From contig JADHWE010000003.1 in the NCBI GenBank assembly GCA_016783675.1, positions 1 through 64,000 on the forward strand: 64,000 nucleotides of DNA. The letters are read 5' to 3'. Below the pieces are notes generated by a model. The model searched no databases. It was given only the letters and a program-made list of their open reading frames with translations, and was not told the origin of the DNA. Of the stretch, positions 17,181 to 25,623 are shown piece after piece; position 1 is the stretch's first letter; every line of letters starts with the position of its first letter. The stretch comes from Kiritimatiellia bacterium. Lineage in GTDB: Bacteria; Verrucomicrobiota; Kiritimatiellia; UBA8416; JABMPJ01. A program made the position numbers and the translations under genes.

Positions 17181-17588
17181 GTGAGCACTATGCGACACCC
17201 AAAGGCATTAAAATGGGAGCGGAAGCTCAAAGAGGTCTTCCGCCGGATTGATCAACGGTTGGAGGACGAGTACGGCGACCGCTATCCCCTGCATCCGGCG
17301 CGCCCGAAGGAAGGCGCCACCGCCAATCCGGCGTATGACGGCCTGTTTAACATCGGTGCATCCTTCTCCGGAGGGTTCGGCTCGGAGCACGGTGCCGGCT
17401 ACGTGGTCAACGTTCAGATGGCCACACTCGAGAGGGTCGATGACGATGTGCGCGAGGAGATTGAACAGCGCGTCGCCCAGGCACTGGAAGCGGAACTCCC
17501 CAAGACCTTCCCACACCGCCACCTCAGAGTCAGCCGCGACGGTCACACCTTCAAGATTCACGGCGATCTGAGTCTTGGTATGGCATAG
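17181..17588 (+). CDS. Hypothetical protein, about 135 residues
   Basis: Unknown function. The soluble protein has a basic N-terminus (RHPKALKWERKLKEVFRRID), a Gly-rich centre (FNIGASFSGGFGSEHGAGYVVNVQ) and a C-terminal helix plus strand pattern (EEIEQRVAQALEAEL). Start is GTG at 17181 or ATG at 17190. The coding look (length, composition, no overlap with another gene) supports it. It lies between two inverted-repeat elements, so it is probably transcribed alone. Confidence 0.65.
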   Translation: MSTMRHPKALKWERKLKEVFRRIDQRLEDEYGDRYPLHPARPKEGATANPAYDGLFNIGASFSGGFGSEHGAGYVVNVQMATLERVDDDVREEIEQRVAQALEAELPKTFPHRHLRVSRDGHTFKIHGDLSLGMA

Positions 17589-17599
17589 GCGCTCATGCT

Positions 17600-17684
17600 C
17601 GGCTCGCTGGGACAGCTCGCCCTACCTGGCCTTGGGAAGATCGGAACTGTGTGCAAGGTAGGGCGAGCTGTCCCCAGCGAGCCG
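17600..17684. repeat. Long near-perfect inverted repeat between convergent genes
   Basis: The left arm ends GACAGCTCGCCCTACCT at 17627. The right arm starts AGGTAGGGCGAGCTGTC at 17656. The arms are about 27 bases with a single extra C, separated by about 28 bases. The element lies between the plus-strand hypothetical gene and minus-strand folE, where a bidirectional hairpin could insulate transcripts. The GGTAGGG core also occurs in the palindrome near 63.1 kb. Confidence 0.75.
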
Positions 17685-17706
17685 GTTTCTTGCCCACTCC
17701 ATAGTC

Positions 17707-18267
17707 CTAATGCTTCCCGATCAACCGCAGAAACTCCGCCCGTGTAGCGGGGTCATTGTGGAAGCTGCCAAGTACGGTTGAGGTGGTCATCACGGAGTTC
17801 TGTTTGCCGACCCCGCGCATCATCATGCAGAGGTGCTGGCACTCCATAACCACGCCAACGCCTTCGGCTCCGACTGTGTTGGAAATGGCGCGTGCGATCT
17901 GCGCGGTCAGGCGTTCCTGGATCTGTACACGCTTGGCAAAAACGTCCGCAATGCGCGCCAGCTTGCTGACACCCAACACCTTATCTTCTGCGATGTAACC
18001 GATATGGCAGCGTCCGAAGAAGGGGAGCATGTGGTGTTCGCACAGGCTGTAGACCTCAATGTCGCGTGCGATGATCATGTTATTGGCCTCGGCCTCGAAC
18101 ACGGCATTGTTGATCACCTCATCCAGGTCCATTCGATAGCCTTCCGAGAGGTGGGACCACGCCTTGGCCACGCGTTCGGGCGTTCTGAGCAACCCTTCGC
18201 GTTGAGGGTCCTCCCCAATCTCAACCAGCAGTTCCTTGATCAGCTCGGCCACGCGTGCTTCGTTCAT
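17707..18267 (-). CDS. folE: GTP cyclohydrolase I
   Basis: Converts GTP to 7,8-dihydroneopterin triphosphate for tetrahydrofolate synthesis (or, in some genomes, queuosine). At 186 residues it is the standard size. Signatures: EGLLRTPERVAKAW at the N-terminus; the zinc/catalytic CEHHMLPFFGRCHIGYI; QERLTAQIA; and VVMECQHLCMMMRG with the second zinc Cys. Its ATG overlaps the folB stop by four bases, and the pairing with folB favours a folate role. Confidence 0.96.
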   Translation of the reverse strand: MNEARVAELIKELLVEIGEDPQREGLLRTPERVAKAWSHLSEGYRMDLDEVINNAVFEAEANNMIIARDIEVYSLCEHHMLPFFGRCHIGYIAEDKVLGVSKLARIADVFAKRVQIQERLTAQIARAISNTVGAEGVGVVMECQHLCMMMRGVGKQNSVMTTSTVLGSFHNDPATRAEFLRLIGKH

Positions 18268-18629
18268 TTTGGCATGTCCTCTTGGGTTCGTGTGATGTCG
18301 ACTTCCACGGTACGGGCAAAACGAAGGGCGCCCGGCTTGGCCACCCTCACATTGGCCTGCCGCACCCGAGCATCCTTCAAACAGATCTCGGCAATACGCT
18401 CTGCCAGCCGTTCGACCAGCAGAAACGACGAGCCGTCCACCATGGCAACGACGTTCTTCTTGATCGCCTTGTAGTCGACGGTGTCGTCAATATCGTCCGT
18501 CTGCCCCGCCTTACGCAGGTCGGCGTGCAACGTGATGTTGATCACCACGTCCTGCTTATCGCGCCGCTCCTCGTCATAGATCCCGATCACACACCGCTGC
18601 AGCAGGTCGCGTATGTGAATCTTGTCCAA
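18264..18629 (-). CDS. folB: Dihydroneopterin aldolase
   Basis: Cleaves 7,8-dihydroneopterin to 6-hydroxymethyl-dihydropterin. The conserved protein starts at LDKIHIRDLLQRCVIGIYDEER, so I take TTG at 18629 as the start: GGAG lies about six bases upstream and it gives the usual 121 residues. The frame is open further up but would add a non-homologous tail. Typical elements: the CVIGIYDEER substrate-loop region, the VDYKAI stretch, and SSFLLVERLAERIAE. It is first in a two-gene folate operon with folE. Confidence 0.9.
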   Translation of the reverse strand: MDKIHIRDLLQRCVIGIYDEERRDKQDVVINITLHADLRKAGQTDDIDDTVDYKAIKKNVVAMVDGSSFLLVERLAERIAEICLKDARVRQANVRVAKPGALRFARTVEVDITRTQEDMPK

Positions 18630-18799
18630 GTGGTCTCCATTCGACTGCACGGTCGTTTCTCCCGTTTGACTTGGTCGCAGGGTAATCCATCTTACGGAAT
18701 AACGCAAATGCGGGGTTCAGGCGGAGTGTAATGCAGTTACAGGTGGATCAGGGTCGGGTCGTGTGATACATTTTGGCGTCGCTAAAAAAGAGGATTCGC

Positions 18800-19840
18800 A
18801 TGGCGGGCCCCACAAGCAAACCATCGGTATTGGGTATCTCGTTCGTGCCACTTGTCTGGCTGCCTGTGCTAACCTTCCTGACCTACCTCCTGTCCTATCT
18901 ATATCTTGCCGCCTACCACGGCAGGGCGAATCTGCTGAACGTGATCATTCATGCGGGCGGCACCTATACGTTGCTGGAGACAACCTTCTATGCGTCTCAT
19001 TTCCTTGGTCATGTGCCTGTTCATACCGTGGCGGCGCTTGTCTTTCTCGGAGCCTGCTACAGCCTGTTATCCCCGGGTGAGACGGTGTTGTGGGAGAGGC
19101 GTAGCGCGGCCATGGGAACCGGTATACTTGCGTTGCTCGGACTGTCATTTGTCGGGGCGCTGGTGCACTTCGGTTATGACGACACCGTCTCGTTCATCTT
19201 GCAGCGGAAACAGACGGTGACGCTGCATGTGCGTGGCGGATCATGGAACCTGCACATGCCCAGCACCATGCTATTGTTTGCGTGGGTGCCGGTCTATGTG
19301 GTTGCCGTGTCCTTGATTTGCGGACGTGGGACCGCATGGTCCACGAGGGGGTTGGCTCACTACCTGGCCGCGGTTCTCCTTTTCATCGGTGTCACGATCC
19401 TGGCGAACGGCCGGGAGACGATCAGCGCACTTGCGGTTGCCGTGTCCGATCCTCGCTACCAGGCGCACAGCGTGAGGGAGTTGGTCACGTTCAGCATGGT
19501 CTACTTCCCGATACCCCTGTTCTTCCTTCTGCGCCCGGGCGGAGAGCCGCGGGGGCGGTCGACCCGTTTGCTCGATCCGGCGAACACGTCGGTTCTGTGC
19601 CTGGCGGGCATCGTGGTTGTGGTGGGCGTGGCCTATCAGTGCGTGGTATCGTTGTCGGCAGGCATAGGGGCATTGGCGCACAAGCCTGACTTTGCTCACG
19701 AAGGCAGGCTCTCGGTGCTCTATCTCCTGGGCTCACATTTCTTTGAACATGTGCTGGACAGTATCTACTTCGGGCTGCTGGTTCTGTGGCTCTATGGACT
19801 CGGGGTGAATAGGGGTGGTGCTGCGCATGAGGACGCATAA
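18800..19840 (+). CDS. Hypothetical multi-pass membrane protein
   Basis: A polytopic membrane protein with about eight to nine hydrophobic segments, such as FVPLVWLPVLTFLTYLLSYL and LAHYLAAVLLFIGVTIL. No recognised family. ATG at 18800 is preferred because AAGAGG sits eight bases upstream; TTG at 18773 would add nine residues. It overlaps the next gene by 14 bases, so it probably works with the FAD oxidoreductase downstream. It opens the surface-glycan region. Confidence 0.7.
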   Translation: MAGPTSKPSVLGISFVPLVWLPVLTFLTYLLSYLYLAAYHGRANLLNVIIHAGGTYTLLETTFYASHFLGHVPVHTVAALVFLGACYSLLSPGETVLWERRSAAMGTGILALLGLSFVGALVHFGYDDTVSFILQRKQTVTLHVRGGSWNLHMPSTMLLFAWVPVYVVAVSLICGRGTAWSTRGLAHYLAAVLLFIGVTILANGRETISALAVAVSDPRYQAHSVRELVTFSMVYFPIPLFFLLRPGGEPRGRSTRLLDPANTSVLCLAGIVVVVGVAYQCVVSLSAGIGALAHKPDFAHEGRLSVLYLLGSHFFEHVLDSIYFGLLVLWLYGLGVNRGGAAHEDA

Positions 19841-21212
19841 CCCTATTGCTGTACTGGGAGGCGGGCCAGCCGGACTGGGTGCAGGTTACTTCCTGCGTGC
19901 CTGTGACCGTTCGTTCTGCATCTACGAGACGGCGGATCGCGTCGGGGGTAACTGCGTCACGCACGAGTTGTCGGGCTTCCTTTTTGACTCAGGCGCGCAT
20001 CGTCTGCACAACAAGGACCCCGAGATCACACAGATCATAACAGACCTGGTGGGCAACGATCTTCTGCGTGTCGATGTTCCCAGCGCGATCTATGACAGTG
20101 GGCGCTTTGTGGACTTTCCTCTTTCGCCGCTCAACCTGCTCTCTACACTCGGCCTTCGTGAAGTATGGTGTTCCTCTGCCGACTGGCTGTTGGCCAAGCT
20201 TCATCCGGTCGACGCCGATCATTTCGGGGCGCTCGCCGTCAATCGGTATGGGCGGCGACTGGCCAACCGCTTCTTGCTGAACTACTCCGAGAAGCTCTGG
20301 GGAGAGTCGCCGGAACGTCTATCGGCAGGGATCTCGGGTGGGCGGTTGAAAGGGCTGACGATCAAGACTTTTCTCATGGAGGGACTGCTTGGTCGCACGA
20401 AGAAGACAGCGCACCTGGACGGCACATTTCTCTATCCTCGGCGCGGTTACGGTGTTATCGCTGAGCGCTTGGCCGATGCGTGTGGACGCACCAACATTCG
20501 GCTTGGTCAGCAGGTGACGCGAGTCTTGCACGCTGATGGAAAGATTGAAGCCATAGAGCTTAACCATGCGGATCGGGTTGAAGTGGGACAGGTCATCAGT
20601 ACGCTACCCCTGCCGCTGTTCATCGAGCGGATGGATCCGCCCGCCCCGCCGGGGATACTGGATTTGGCGCGGCGCTTGCGTTTTCGGAACGTCCTGCTCG
20701 TCGGGCTCATACTGGATCGCTCCCAGGTCATGACGTTTGCCACGCTGTACTTCCCTTCGTCGAAATATCCGTTCACCCGGGTATTCGAGCCAGCCAACCG
20801 CAGTACAGCTATGGTACCGAGGGGACGGACATCGCTCCTGGTTGAGATTCCCGTAGCCGATGGCGGCCCGCCAGACGATGAGGCCGTGGAGTCGCTCAAG
20901 CGGCAGACGGTTGAGCAGCTCTGTGATATCGGTTTGATTGCCCGAGAGGAGATCAGCGATGTATTCTCCCTGTGTCTGCCGCATGCCTATCCCGTCCTGG
21001 AGTTAGGAGTCGAAGAGAGGGTGGCGAGTATTCTGAACTACCTGAGCGGCTTCACAAACCTGTCGATAAGCGGCCGTAACGCCCGGTTCGAACACGCATC
21101 CCTCCACAACACGTTGCGTCGGAGCAAGGATACTGTAGCTCAAATGGGCGAGAGGACTAAGTCGGCCCGCTCTGCTCACAACGGTGAGGTCACTTTGGAG
21201 GCCGCAACATAA
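19827..21212 (+). CDS. FAD-dependent amine-oxidase / protoporphyrinogen-oxidase-like protein
   Basis: A 461-residue flavoprotein. The N-terminal dinucleotide-binding motif is IAVLGGGPAGLGAGYFLRA, followed by a conserved acidic residue in YETADRVGGN and SGAHRLHNKDPEI. The C-terminal FTNLSISGRNARFEH resembles the FAD-binding end of this superfamily. Members near glycosyltransferases are often annotated as protoporphyrinogen-oxidase-like or UDP-galactopyranose-mutase-like; which applies here is unclear. ATG at 19827 lies inside the preceding membrane gene. Likely role: redox step on a sugar or lipid carrier in the glycan pathway (inference). Confidence 0.8.
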   Translation: MRTHNPIAVLGGGPAGLGAGYFLRACDRSFCIYETADRVGGNCVTHELSGFLFDSGAHRLHNKDPEITQIITDLVGNDLLRVDVPSAIYDSGRFVDFPLSPLNLLSTLGLREVWCSSADWLLAKLHPVDADHFGALAVNRYGRRLANRFLLNYSEKLWGESPERLSAGISGGRLKGLTIKTFLMEGLLGRTKKTAHLDGTFLYPRRGYGVIAERLADACGRTNIRLGQQVTRVLHADGKIEAIELNHADRVEVGQVISTLPLPLFIERMDPPAPPGILDLARRLRFRNVLLVGLILDRSQVMTFATLYFPSSKYPFTRVFEPANRSTAMVPRGRTSLLVEIPVADGGPPDDEAVESLKRQTVEQLCDIGLIAREEISDVFSLCLPHAYPVLELGVEERVASILNYLSGFTNLSISGRNARFEHASLHNTLRRSKDTVAQMGERTKSARSAHNGEVTLEAAT

Positions 21213-21512
21213 TCAGTGAGGAAAGGTGAACACCATCCTCACGCCACGCAATAGTCACGTCTCCAGGCAGGGCTTCCGCCGGGGCCACGACCGCCGGGAT
21301 AGGTTTCCAGTGGGCGGTGAGCATGGCGGATAGGTAGTGGGGAGTCCAGCGGTTACGTGCAATCTGGACGTCACAGCAGACGAGCCGGCATTCACAAGCA
21401 GTTGGCAGTCACATGCCTCCATGCAGCGGACCACGTCGTCTGCCAGGTGGAGTGCGTTGTGTTTGCGCGCCTCGTGAGTATCGTCATCCGGCAGTGACGA
21501 GGTGCCAGTCAT
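21190..21512 (-). pseudogene. Possible small frameshifted gene downstream of the heptose adenylyltransferase
   Basis: An ATG at 21512 overlaps the stop of the adenylyltransferase gene (ATGA coupling). The frame from it reads through about 40 plausible codons. After about 21395, a different frame reads more protein-like (for example RNRWTPHYLSAMLTAHWKPI) up to a TGA at 21190-21192. One indel would join the two into about 107 residues; otherwise the intact frame stops at 21255 after 85 residues. No family recognised. This covers the roughly 300-base gap before the plus-strand flavoprotein gene, whose 3' end it slightly overlaps. Low confidence. Confidence 0.3.
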
Positions 21513-22006
21513 CCCTCTTGACGCTCTAAGGCGACGATGCGTGCAATGACCGCCGAAGTGGACAATCCGCCAACTGACTGAACAAGACTGATGCGTCCGC
21601 CACAGGCCTCGACGACATCCCGTTCGATGCAGTCCTTGCCATACTCGGTGCCATTGACATGAATGTCCGGCTTCACCTGTTTCAGCCATTCCCGCGGATC
21701 GGTCTCGTCAAAGAGAAAGACGAAGTCGACGCACTCCAGCGCGGCCACCATTCGTGCCCGGAATTCCTCGCTGATAATGGGCCGCGAGGGGGATTTGTAT
21801 GCTTTGACTGAAGCATCGCTATTGATGCCGATGATCAACACGTCCCCCTTGGCGCGGGCTTGTTCCAGGAACGCAACGTGTCCCGCGTGCATGATGTCGA
21901 AGGACCCGTTGGCGGTCACAATGGTCCGGCTTTGCTCACGCAGTTCTGCCGCTCGTTCAACCACCTCGCCGAGTGTCAGTAGTTTCTCTTCACTCGTACG
22001 ATTCAT
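21509..22006 (-). CDS. rfaE2: D-glycero-beta-D-manno-heptose-1-phosphate adenylyltransferase domain (HldE-C / RfaE2)
   Basis: A 165-residue cytidylyltransferase-fold protein, TANGSFDIMHAGHVAFL being the nucleotide-binding (GxFDxxHxGH) motif. SPSRPIISEEFRARMVAALECVD and LSTSAVIARI at the C-terminus match the RfaE domain II of ADP-heptose synthesis. It stands alone, without the N-terminal kinase domain (RfaE1) seen in enterobacterial HldE. The other ADP-heptose genes are not in this window. It overlaps the epimerase gene upstream by four bases. LPS-core or other heptose-glycan supply is inferred. Confidence 0.88.
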   Translation of the reverse strand: MNRTSEEKLLTLGEVVERAAELREQSRTIVTANGSFDIMHAGHVAFLEQARAKGDVLIIGINSDASVKAYKSPSRPIISEEFRARMVAALECVDFVFLFDETDPREWLKQVKPDIHVNGTEYGKDCIERDVVEACGGRISLVQSVGGLSTSAVIARIVALERQEG

Positions 22007-23133
22007 GAGTCCTTGCCTCCCAGGAAGCCCTTGATTACTGCCACGATTCGCTCAGCGCTCTTCCCGTCACCATAGGGGTTGTGAGCGTTGGCCATCTGCT
22101 CGTACGTGGTGGTGGAGTCCATCAGTTCGCACACGTTGGAGATGAGCGCATTCTCCTCTGTTCCCACAACTCGTACCGTACCGGCATCGACTGCTTCGGG
22201 ACGTTCGGTAGTCTCGCGCATCACCAGCACGGGCTTACCCAAACTCGGGGCCTCTTCCTGCACGCCTCCGGAGTCGGTAAGAATAAGATGTGCTTTGGTC
22301 ATCAGGTACACGAACGAAACATACGGTTGAGGCGGAATCAGGTGGATGTTGGATTGGCCAGCCAGGATGCGACTGACGGGCTCTTTGACCATGGGGTTCA
22401 TGTGCACAGGGTAGATAAACGACGTTTCGGGGTACTGCTTGCCCAAGCGCCGTATAGCGTGGCAGATTGACTCCAGTCCCTGCCCGAAGTTCTCCCGGCG
22501 ATGGCCTGTTATGAGAACAGTGCGACCGTCAAACACATCTTGCGGGAGGTCCGGGATGGTTGGGGGTGCGCTTTCGAGCCGGTCTCTCACTGCGAACAGC
22601 GCATCGACAACCGTGTTGCCTGTGACATGAATGCGCTCAGGGGGAACCCCTTCGTTGACCAGGTTCTCATAGTTGGACTGCGTGGGCGCAAAATGCAGGC
22701 TGGCAAGCCGTGTCGTGAGGATTCGGTTGGCTTCCTCCGGCCACGGGGCATCCAGGTTTCCCGTACGTAGTCCTGCCTCGACGTGGGCCACAGGGATGTG
22801 TCGATGGAATGCCGCGAGTGTGCCTCCCAGTACAGTTGTTGTGTCGCCTTGAACGACAACCAGGTCGGGATGCTCCGAGGCAAAGTACGCATCCAGACCT
22901 GAGAGTGCTCCCGCCAGAACGTCAGAGAGGCCCTGGTTCGATCGCATCAGATCCAGGTCGTGGTCAGGCGTGATGTCAAACACGTCGAGGACCTGATCCA
23001 ACATCTCGCGATGCTGGGCGGTGACGCAGATACGAACGTCCATCTGCCCGTTGGCTTTCAATGCCTGAACAACAGGTGCGAGCTTAATGGCCTCGGGGCG
23101 TGTGCCAAACACGACGCTTACAGTTCCTGGCAT
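22003..23133 (-). CDS. wecB: UDP-N-acetylglucosamine 2-epimerase (non-hydrolysing)
   Basis: A 376-residue enzyme converting UDP-GlcNAc to UDP-ManNAc (GT-B fold). Signatures: GTRPEAIKLAPVVQAL at the N-terminus; VVVQGDTTTVLGGTLAA; HVEAGLRTGNL; TGHRRENFGQGLESIC; and LTDSGGVQEEAPSLGKPVLVMRETTERPEA. All are conserved in WecB. The GT8/GT-B fusion gene is divergent upstream across a 210-base gap. In a WbpB/WbpD setting it might act instead on a UDP-diaminouronate (WbpI role), which motif reading cannot separate. Confidence 0.93.
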   Translation of the reverse strand: MPGTVSVVFGTRPEAIKLAPVVQALKANGQMDVRICVTAQHREMLDQVLDVFDITPDHDLDLMRSNQGLSDVLAGALSGLDAYFASEHPDLVVVQGDTTTVLGGTLAAFHRHIPVAHVEAGLRTGNLDAPWPEEANRILTTRLASLHFAPTQSNYENLVNEGVPPERIHVTGNTVVDALFAVRDRLESAPPTIPDLPQDVFDGRTVLITGHRRENFGQGLESICHAIRRLGKQYPETSFIYPVHMNPMVKEPVSRILAGQSNIHLIPPQPYVSFVYLMTKAHLILTDSGGVQEEAPSLGKPVLVMRETTERPEAVDAGTVRVVGTEENALISNVCELMDSTTTYEQMANAHNPYGDGKSAERIVAVIKGFLGGKDS

Positions 23134-23276
23134 ACCGTTGCACTCCCTTGGCGATGGATTGACTTGTTCCGGCCAATCCTGTTTCCGTTCATTGCTTCAA
23201 CCATGCCATTCTGACGCTCATTTCACAATGCTTTCCGAGGTGACACTGTCAGCTTCCGTGACGCTTCAGGCATCAC

Positions 23277-23304
23277 TTGCTTGTCCTGGGACGCCGAGTA
23301 TAGC
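23277..23304 (+). promoter_or_regulatory. Candidate sigma70-like promoter for the 23344 gene
   Basis: TTGCTT at 23277-23282 and TATAGC at 23299-23304 are separated by 16 bases, about 40 bases before the GTG start, with GAGGGG just before the start codon. It lies in the 210-base divergent region between wecB and the fusion glycosyltransferase. Pattern match by eye only. Confidence 0.25.
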
Positions 23305-23343
23305 ATCATCCTTTGAGCTATATGAGATGCAGAGGGGAAGACC

Positions 23344-25584
23344 GTGGCCCAGCAGCCTGACACCACAAGCGAAAAGCGAGCTATTGTAACACTGGCGATC
23401 GGTCCGTCCGCCGCCGCGATGTATGAGCTGGCGGCACCATTCATGCAGTACTATGCCCGCGCCACCGGCGCGGAGTTTGTTCCGATACGGGAGAGCAAAA
23501 TCAATGTGCATAGCGCGAACATGGAGAAGTTCCAGATGCACGCAATGCTTGATGTCTATGACCGGCTTGCGTTCTTCGATGTGGACATCCTTGTACAGCC
23601 CGTAACGCCCAACCTGTTTGACCTTGTCCCCTCCGACAGGCTGGGCATCGTTTACGATGACCCGGCCAACGACGAAAAAAGCACAAACCATGCTCGAGAG
23701 ATACGCTGGGCACAGCAGTCATTGGGTGACGTGGGCTGGCGGCGCGGCTATTTCAACTCGGGTGTGATGGTCCTGTCGAAGTGCCACCAGTCGATCCTGT
23801 CAAACCCCGCGGATCGGGAACGGCTCCGCTCTCGGTATGCCGATCAGTCCCTGATCAACTACAACGTACGGAAGCACCGCGTGCCGATATTCCGGCTGGA
23901 TACGAAGTTGAATGGCTTCGAGCTCAATGGCTACAGCAGCCGCGCGACAAACCCCAGGAACAGGCGCGCTCCCGGTAACAACAAGCTGCAGTCCTATGTG
24001 ATGCATTTTGCCAACGAGGGAGACAAGGTGCTGCAGATGTCGAAGTACGCCGATGGGCTGAACGATCAGATCGAAAGGCTTTCAAGAGGCGAGAGTGTTC
24101 GAGTCGAGGATTATGGCAGCGTATCCGGACAGGAACAGCAGGAGGCTGACTGGTCATCTGCCGCTTCGCCGCCAATGACACTGGTGTCCGGTATGCGCGC
24201 TCACTCGCGAAGGCTAAGGTGCTCGTTCGCAAGTCTGGTGCAGAAGGCGCTCCTGGCCGCTATGCCGCGTTCGCGTGTCTCGCATTCCAACATGGCACAT
24301 GAGGGAGGGGGTGCAAGCGGGGCGGAAGCAAGCTGTCGGAGGCTACTCCTGGTCAAAGAGAAGGCCTTTGACGGGGGGTGGGCCGGGGCGACCCAGCGAA
24401 TCATGGATGTTGCATCGGGTCTCGACGCCTTGGGATGGTCCGTTTCCATTGTCCGGGGAGGTCGGCGGCTGACAGATCAGGCATGGGAGGCCGCCGGTAC
24501 ATTCAGCGGGCAGGTTTGGAGTACGCCATTTACGGGTCACTATCCACGGTGCTTCGACTTGCGCTATCTGCGAGCAGCCTACAACGCGTTGGGAGGGCTG
24601 CCGGCTATTGGCACGCGACTAACTGATCCTGAGCGGGGATGGGGTTCGCGATTGCCCGATTGGTGGGGACTGAACATGGTCAAGCCCCCGCCACATGTGG
24701 TGTGGGGAATAGCGACGGAAGGGATGAGCGGGATTGTGGGGGCACGCAAGCTCGCCGAACGCTTCGGCATGCCGCTGGTGACGGAACTACAGGATCCCAT
24801 TCCACACCCCGGGGCACCGCCCCTGTCTGCGAGAGAAGCGGAGTGTTTGGCCACATGCCTGCATGCTTCTGATCTTGTCATCACCACGACACAGGCTCTG
24901 GCCGACGAACTGGCCGCCCGTTTTCCCGGTCTCGAAGGCAGGGTCAAGGCACTGTATCTTTCCTATGATGAGAGCGCGGAGCCGTCGGCTGTGTCGGCGC
25001 GCTCGGAGAGCGACCCGTTTATCTTGTTGCATGCAGGCACGTTGGGCGGAGGCGCGAAGCGGAATGCGCGCGACCTCATTGACGCGATGTGCCGGGCCGC
25101 AGGGGAAGACTCCGCGTTCTGTGCACAAACTCGACTCGTGCTGCTGGGCGCTGGAGCGGGGGGGAAAGAAGCCAAGGACATCGCGGAGGAGCAGGGGCAT
25201 GGGGAGTTGGTTGAGCTTCGCAACCAGGTTCCGCACGACGAGTGTGTGCGGCAGATGGGGGCCGCCGACGTGCAAGTTGTGATCAAGTCGGATTCTCCAG
25301 AGTATGACCGGCAGATTCCGGGTAAACTCTTTCAGTGTATGGGTCGCGGAAAACCGATACTCGGCATCATGCAAGAGACGGAAGCGGCTGAGATTCTGAG
25401 AAGATCCGGCTTGGGAGTGGTTGTCGTGAACGAACCGGAGCCACTTGCGGAAGCGTTGTTGAGGCTGTTCCGGGCGCGAGCTTGGACAGGAAAGGACCTC
25501 ACAGTGGATTGGAACTATATCCGTGGGTTCAGTCAGTCGGCAATGGCATCGAGACTCGATAACTGGCTTCATCGGTTAGGGTAG
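23344..25584 (+). CDS. Fused two-domain glycosyltransferase (GT-A GT8-like + GT-B)
   Basis: A 746-residue protein with two glycosyltransferase modules. The N-terminal half (about residues 15-260) looks GT8-like. It contains MHAMLDVYDRLAFFDVDILV with a DxD-type motif near 78-80 and a YFNSGVMVL motif typical of GT8. A linker of low similarity (about 265-330) follows. The C-terminal half (about 335-740) is a GT-B enzyme: LLLVKEKAFDGGWAGATQRI begins it, FILLHAGTLGG, VVIKSDSPEYDRQIPGKLFQ and GRGKPILGI form the donor-site region. Start is GTG at 23344 after GAGGGG. It probably adds two successive sugars; donors and acceptor unknown. Confidence 0.85.
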   Translation: MAQQPDTTSEKRAIVTLAIGPSAAAMYELAAPFMQYYARATGAEFVPIRESKINVHSANMEKFQMHAMLDVYDRLAFFDVDILVQPVTPNLFDLVPSDRLGIVYDDPANDEKSTNHAREIRWAQQSLGDVGWRRGYFNSGVMVLSKCHQSILSNPADRERLRSRYADQSLINYNVRKHRVPIFRLDTKLNGFELNGYSSRATNPRNRRAPGNNKLQSYVMHFANEGDKVLQMSKYADGLNDQIERLSRGESVRVEDYGSVSGQEQQEADWSSAASPPMTLVSGMRAHSRRLRCSFASLVQKALLAAMPRSRVSHSNMAHEGGGASGAEASCRRLLLVKEKAFDGGWAGATQRIMDVASGLDALGWSVSIVRGGRRLTDQAWEAAGTFSGQVWSTPFTGHYPRCFDLRYLRAAYNALGGLPAIGTRLTDPERGWGSRLPDWWGLNMVKPPPHVVWGIATEGMSGIVGARKLAERFGMPLVTELQDPIPHPGAPPLSAREAECLATCLHASDLVITTTQALADELAARFPGLEGRVKALYLSYDESAEPSAVSARSESDPFILLHAGTLGGGAKRNARDLIDAMCRAAGEDSAFCAQTRLVLLGAGAGGKEAKDIAEEQGHGELVELRNQVPHDECVRQMGAADVQVVIKSDSPEYDRQIPGKLFQCMGRGKPILGIMQETEAAEILRRSGLGVVVVNEPEPLAEALLRLFRARAWTGKDLTVDWNYIRGFSQSAMASRLDNWLHRLG

Positions 25585-25623
25585 TGGCGAGGGCGCGCGC
25601 AAGACGCTGCTTGCCAGCCCGTA

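Noticed and set aside
17600-17684. CRISPR repeat or rho-independent terminator
   Set aside because: A single palindrome without spacer array; no clear T-run after either arm, so a classic terminator is not supported.
17707-18267. folE as a queuosine gene only
   Set aside because: Overlap with folB argues for folate synthesis; no queuosine genes seen.
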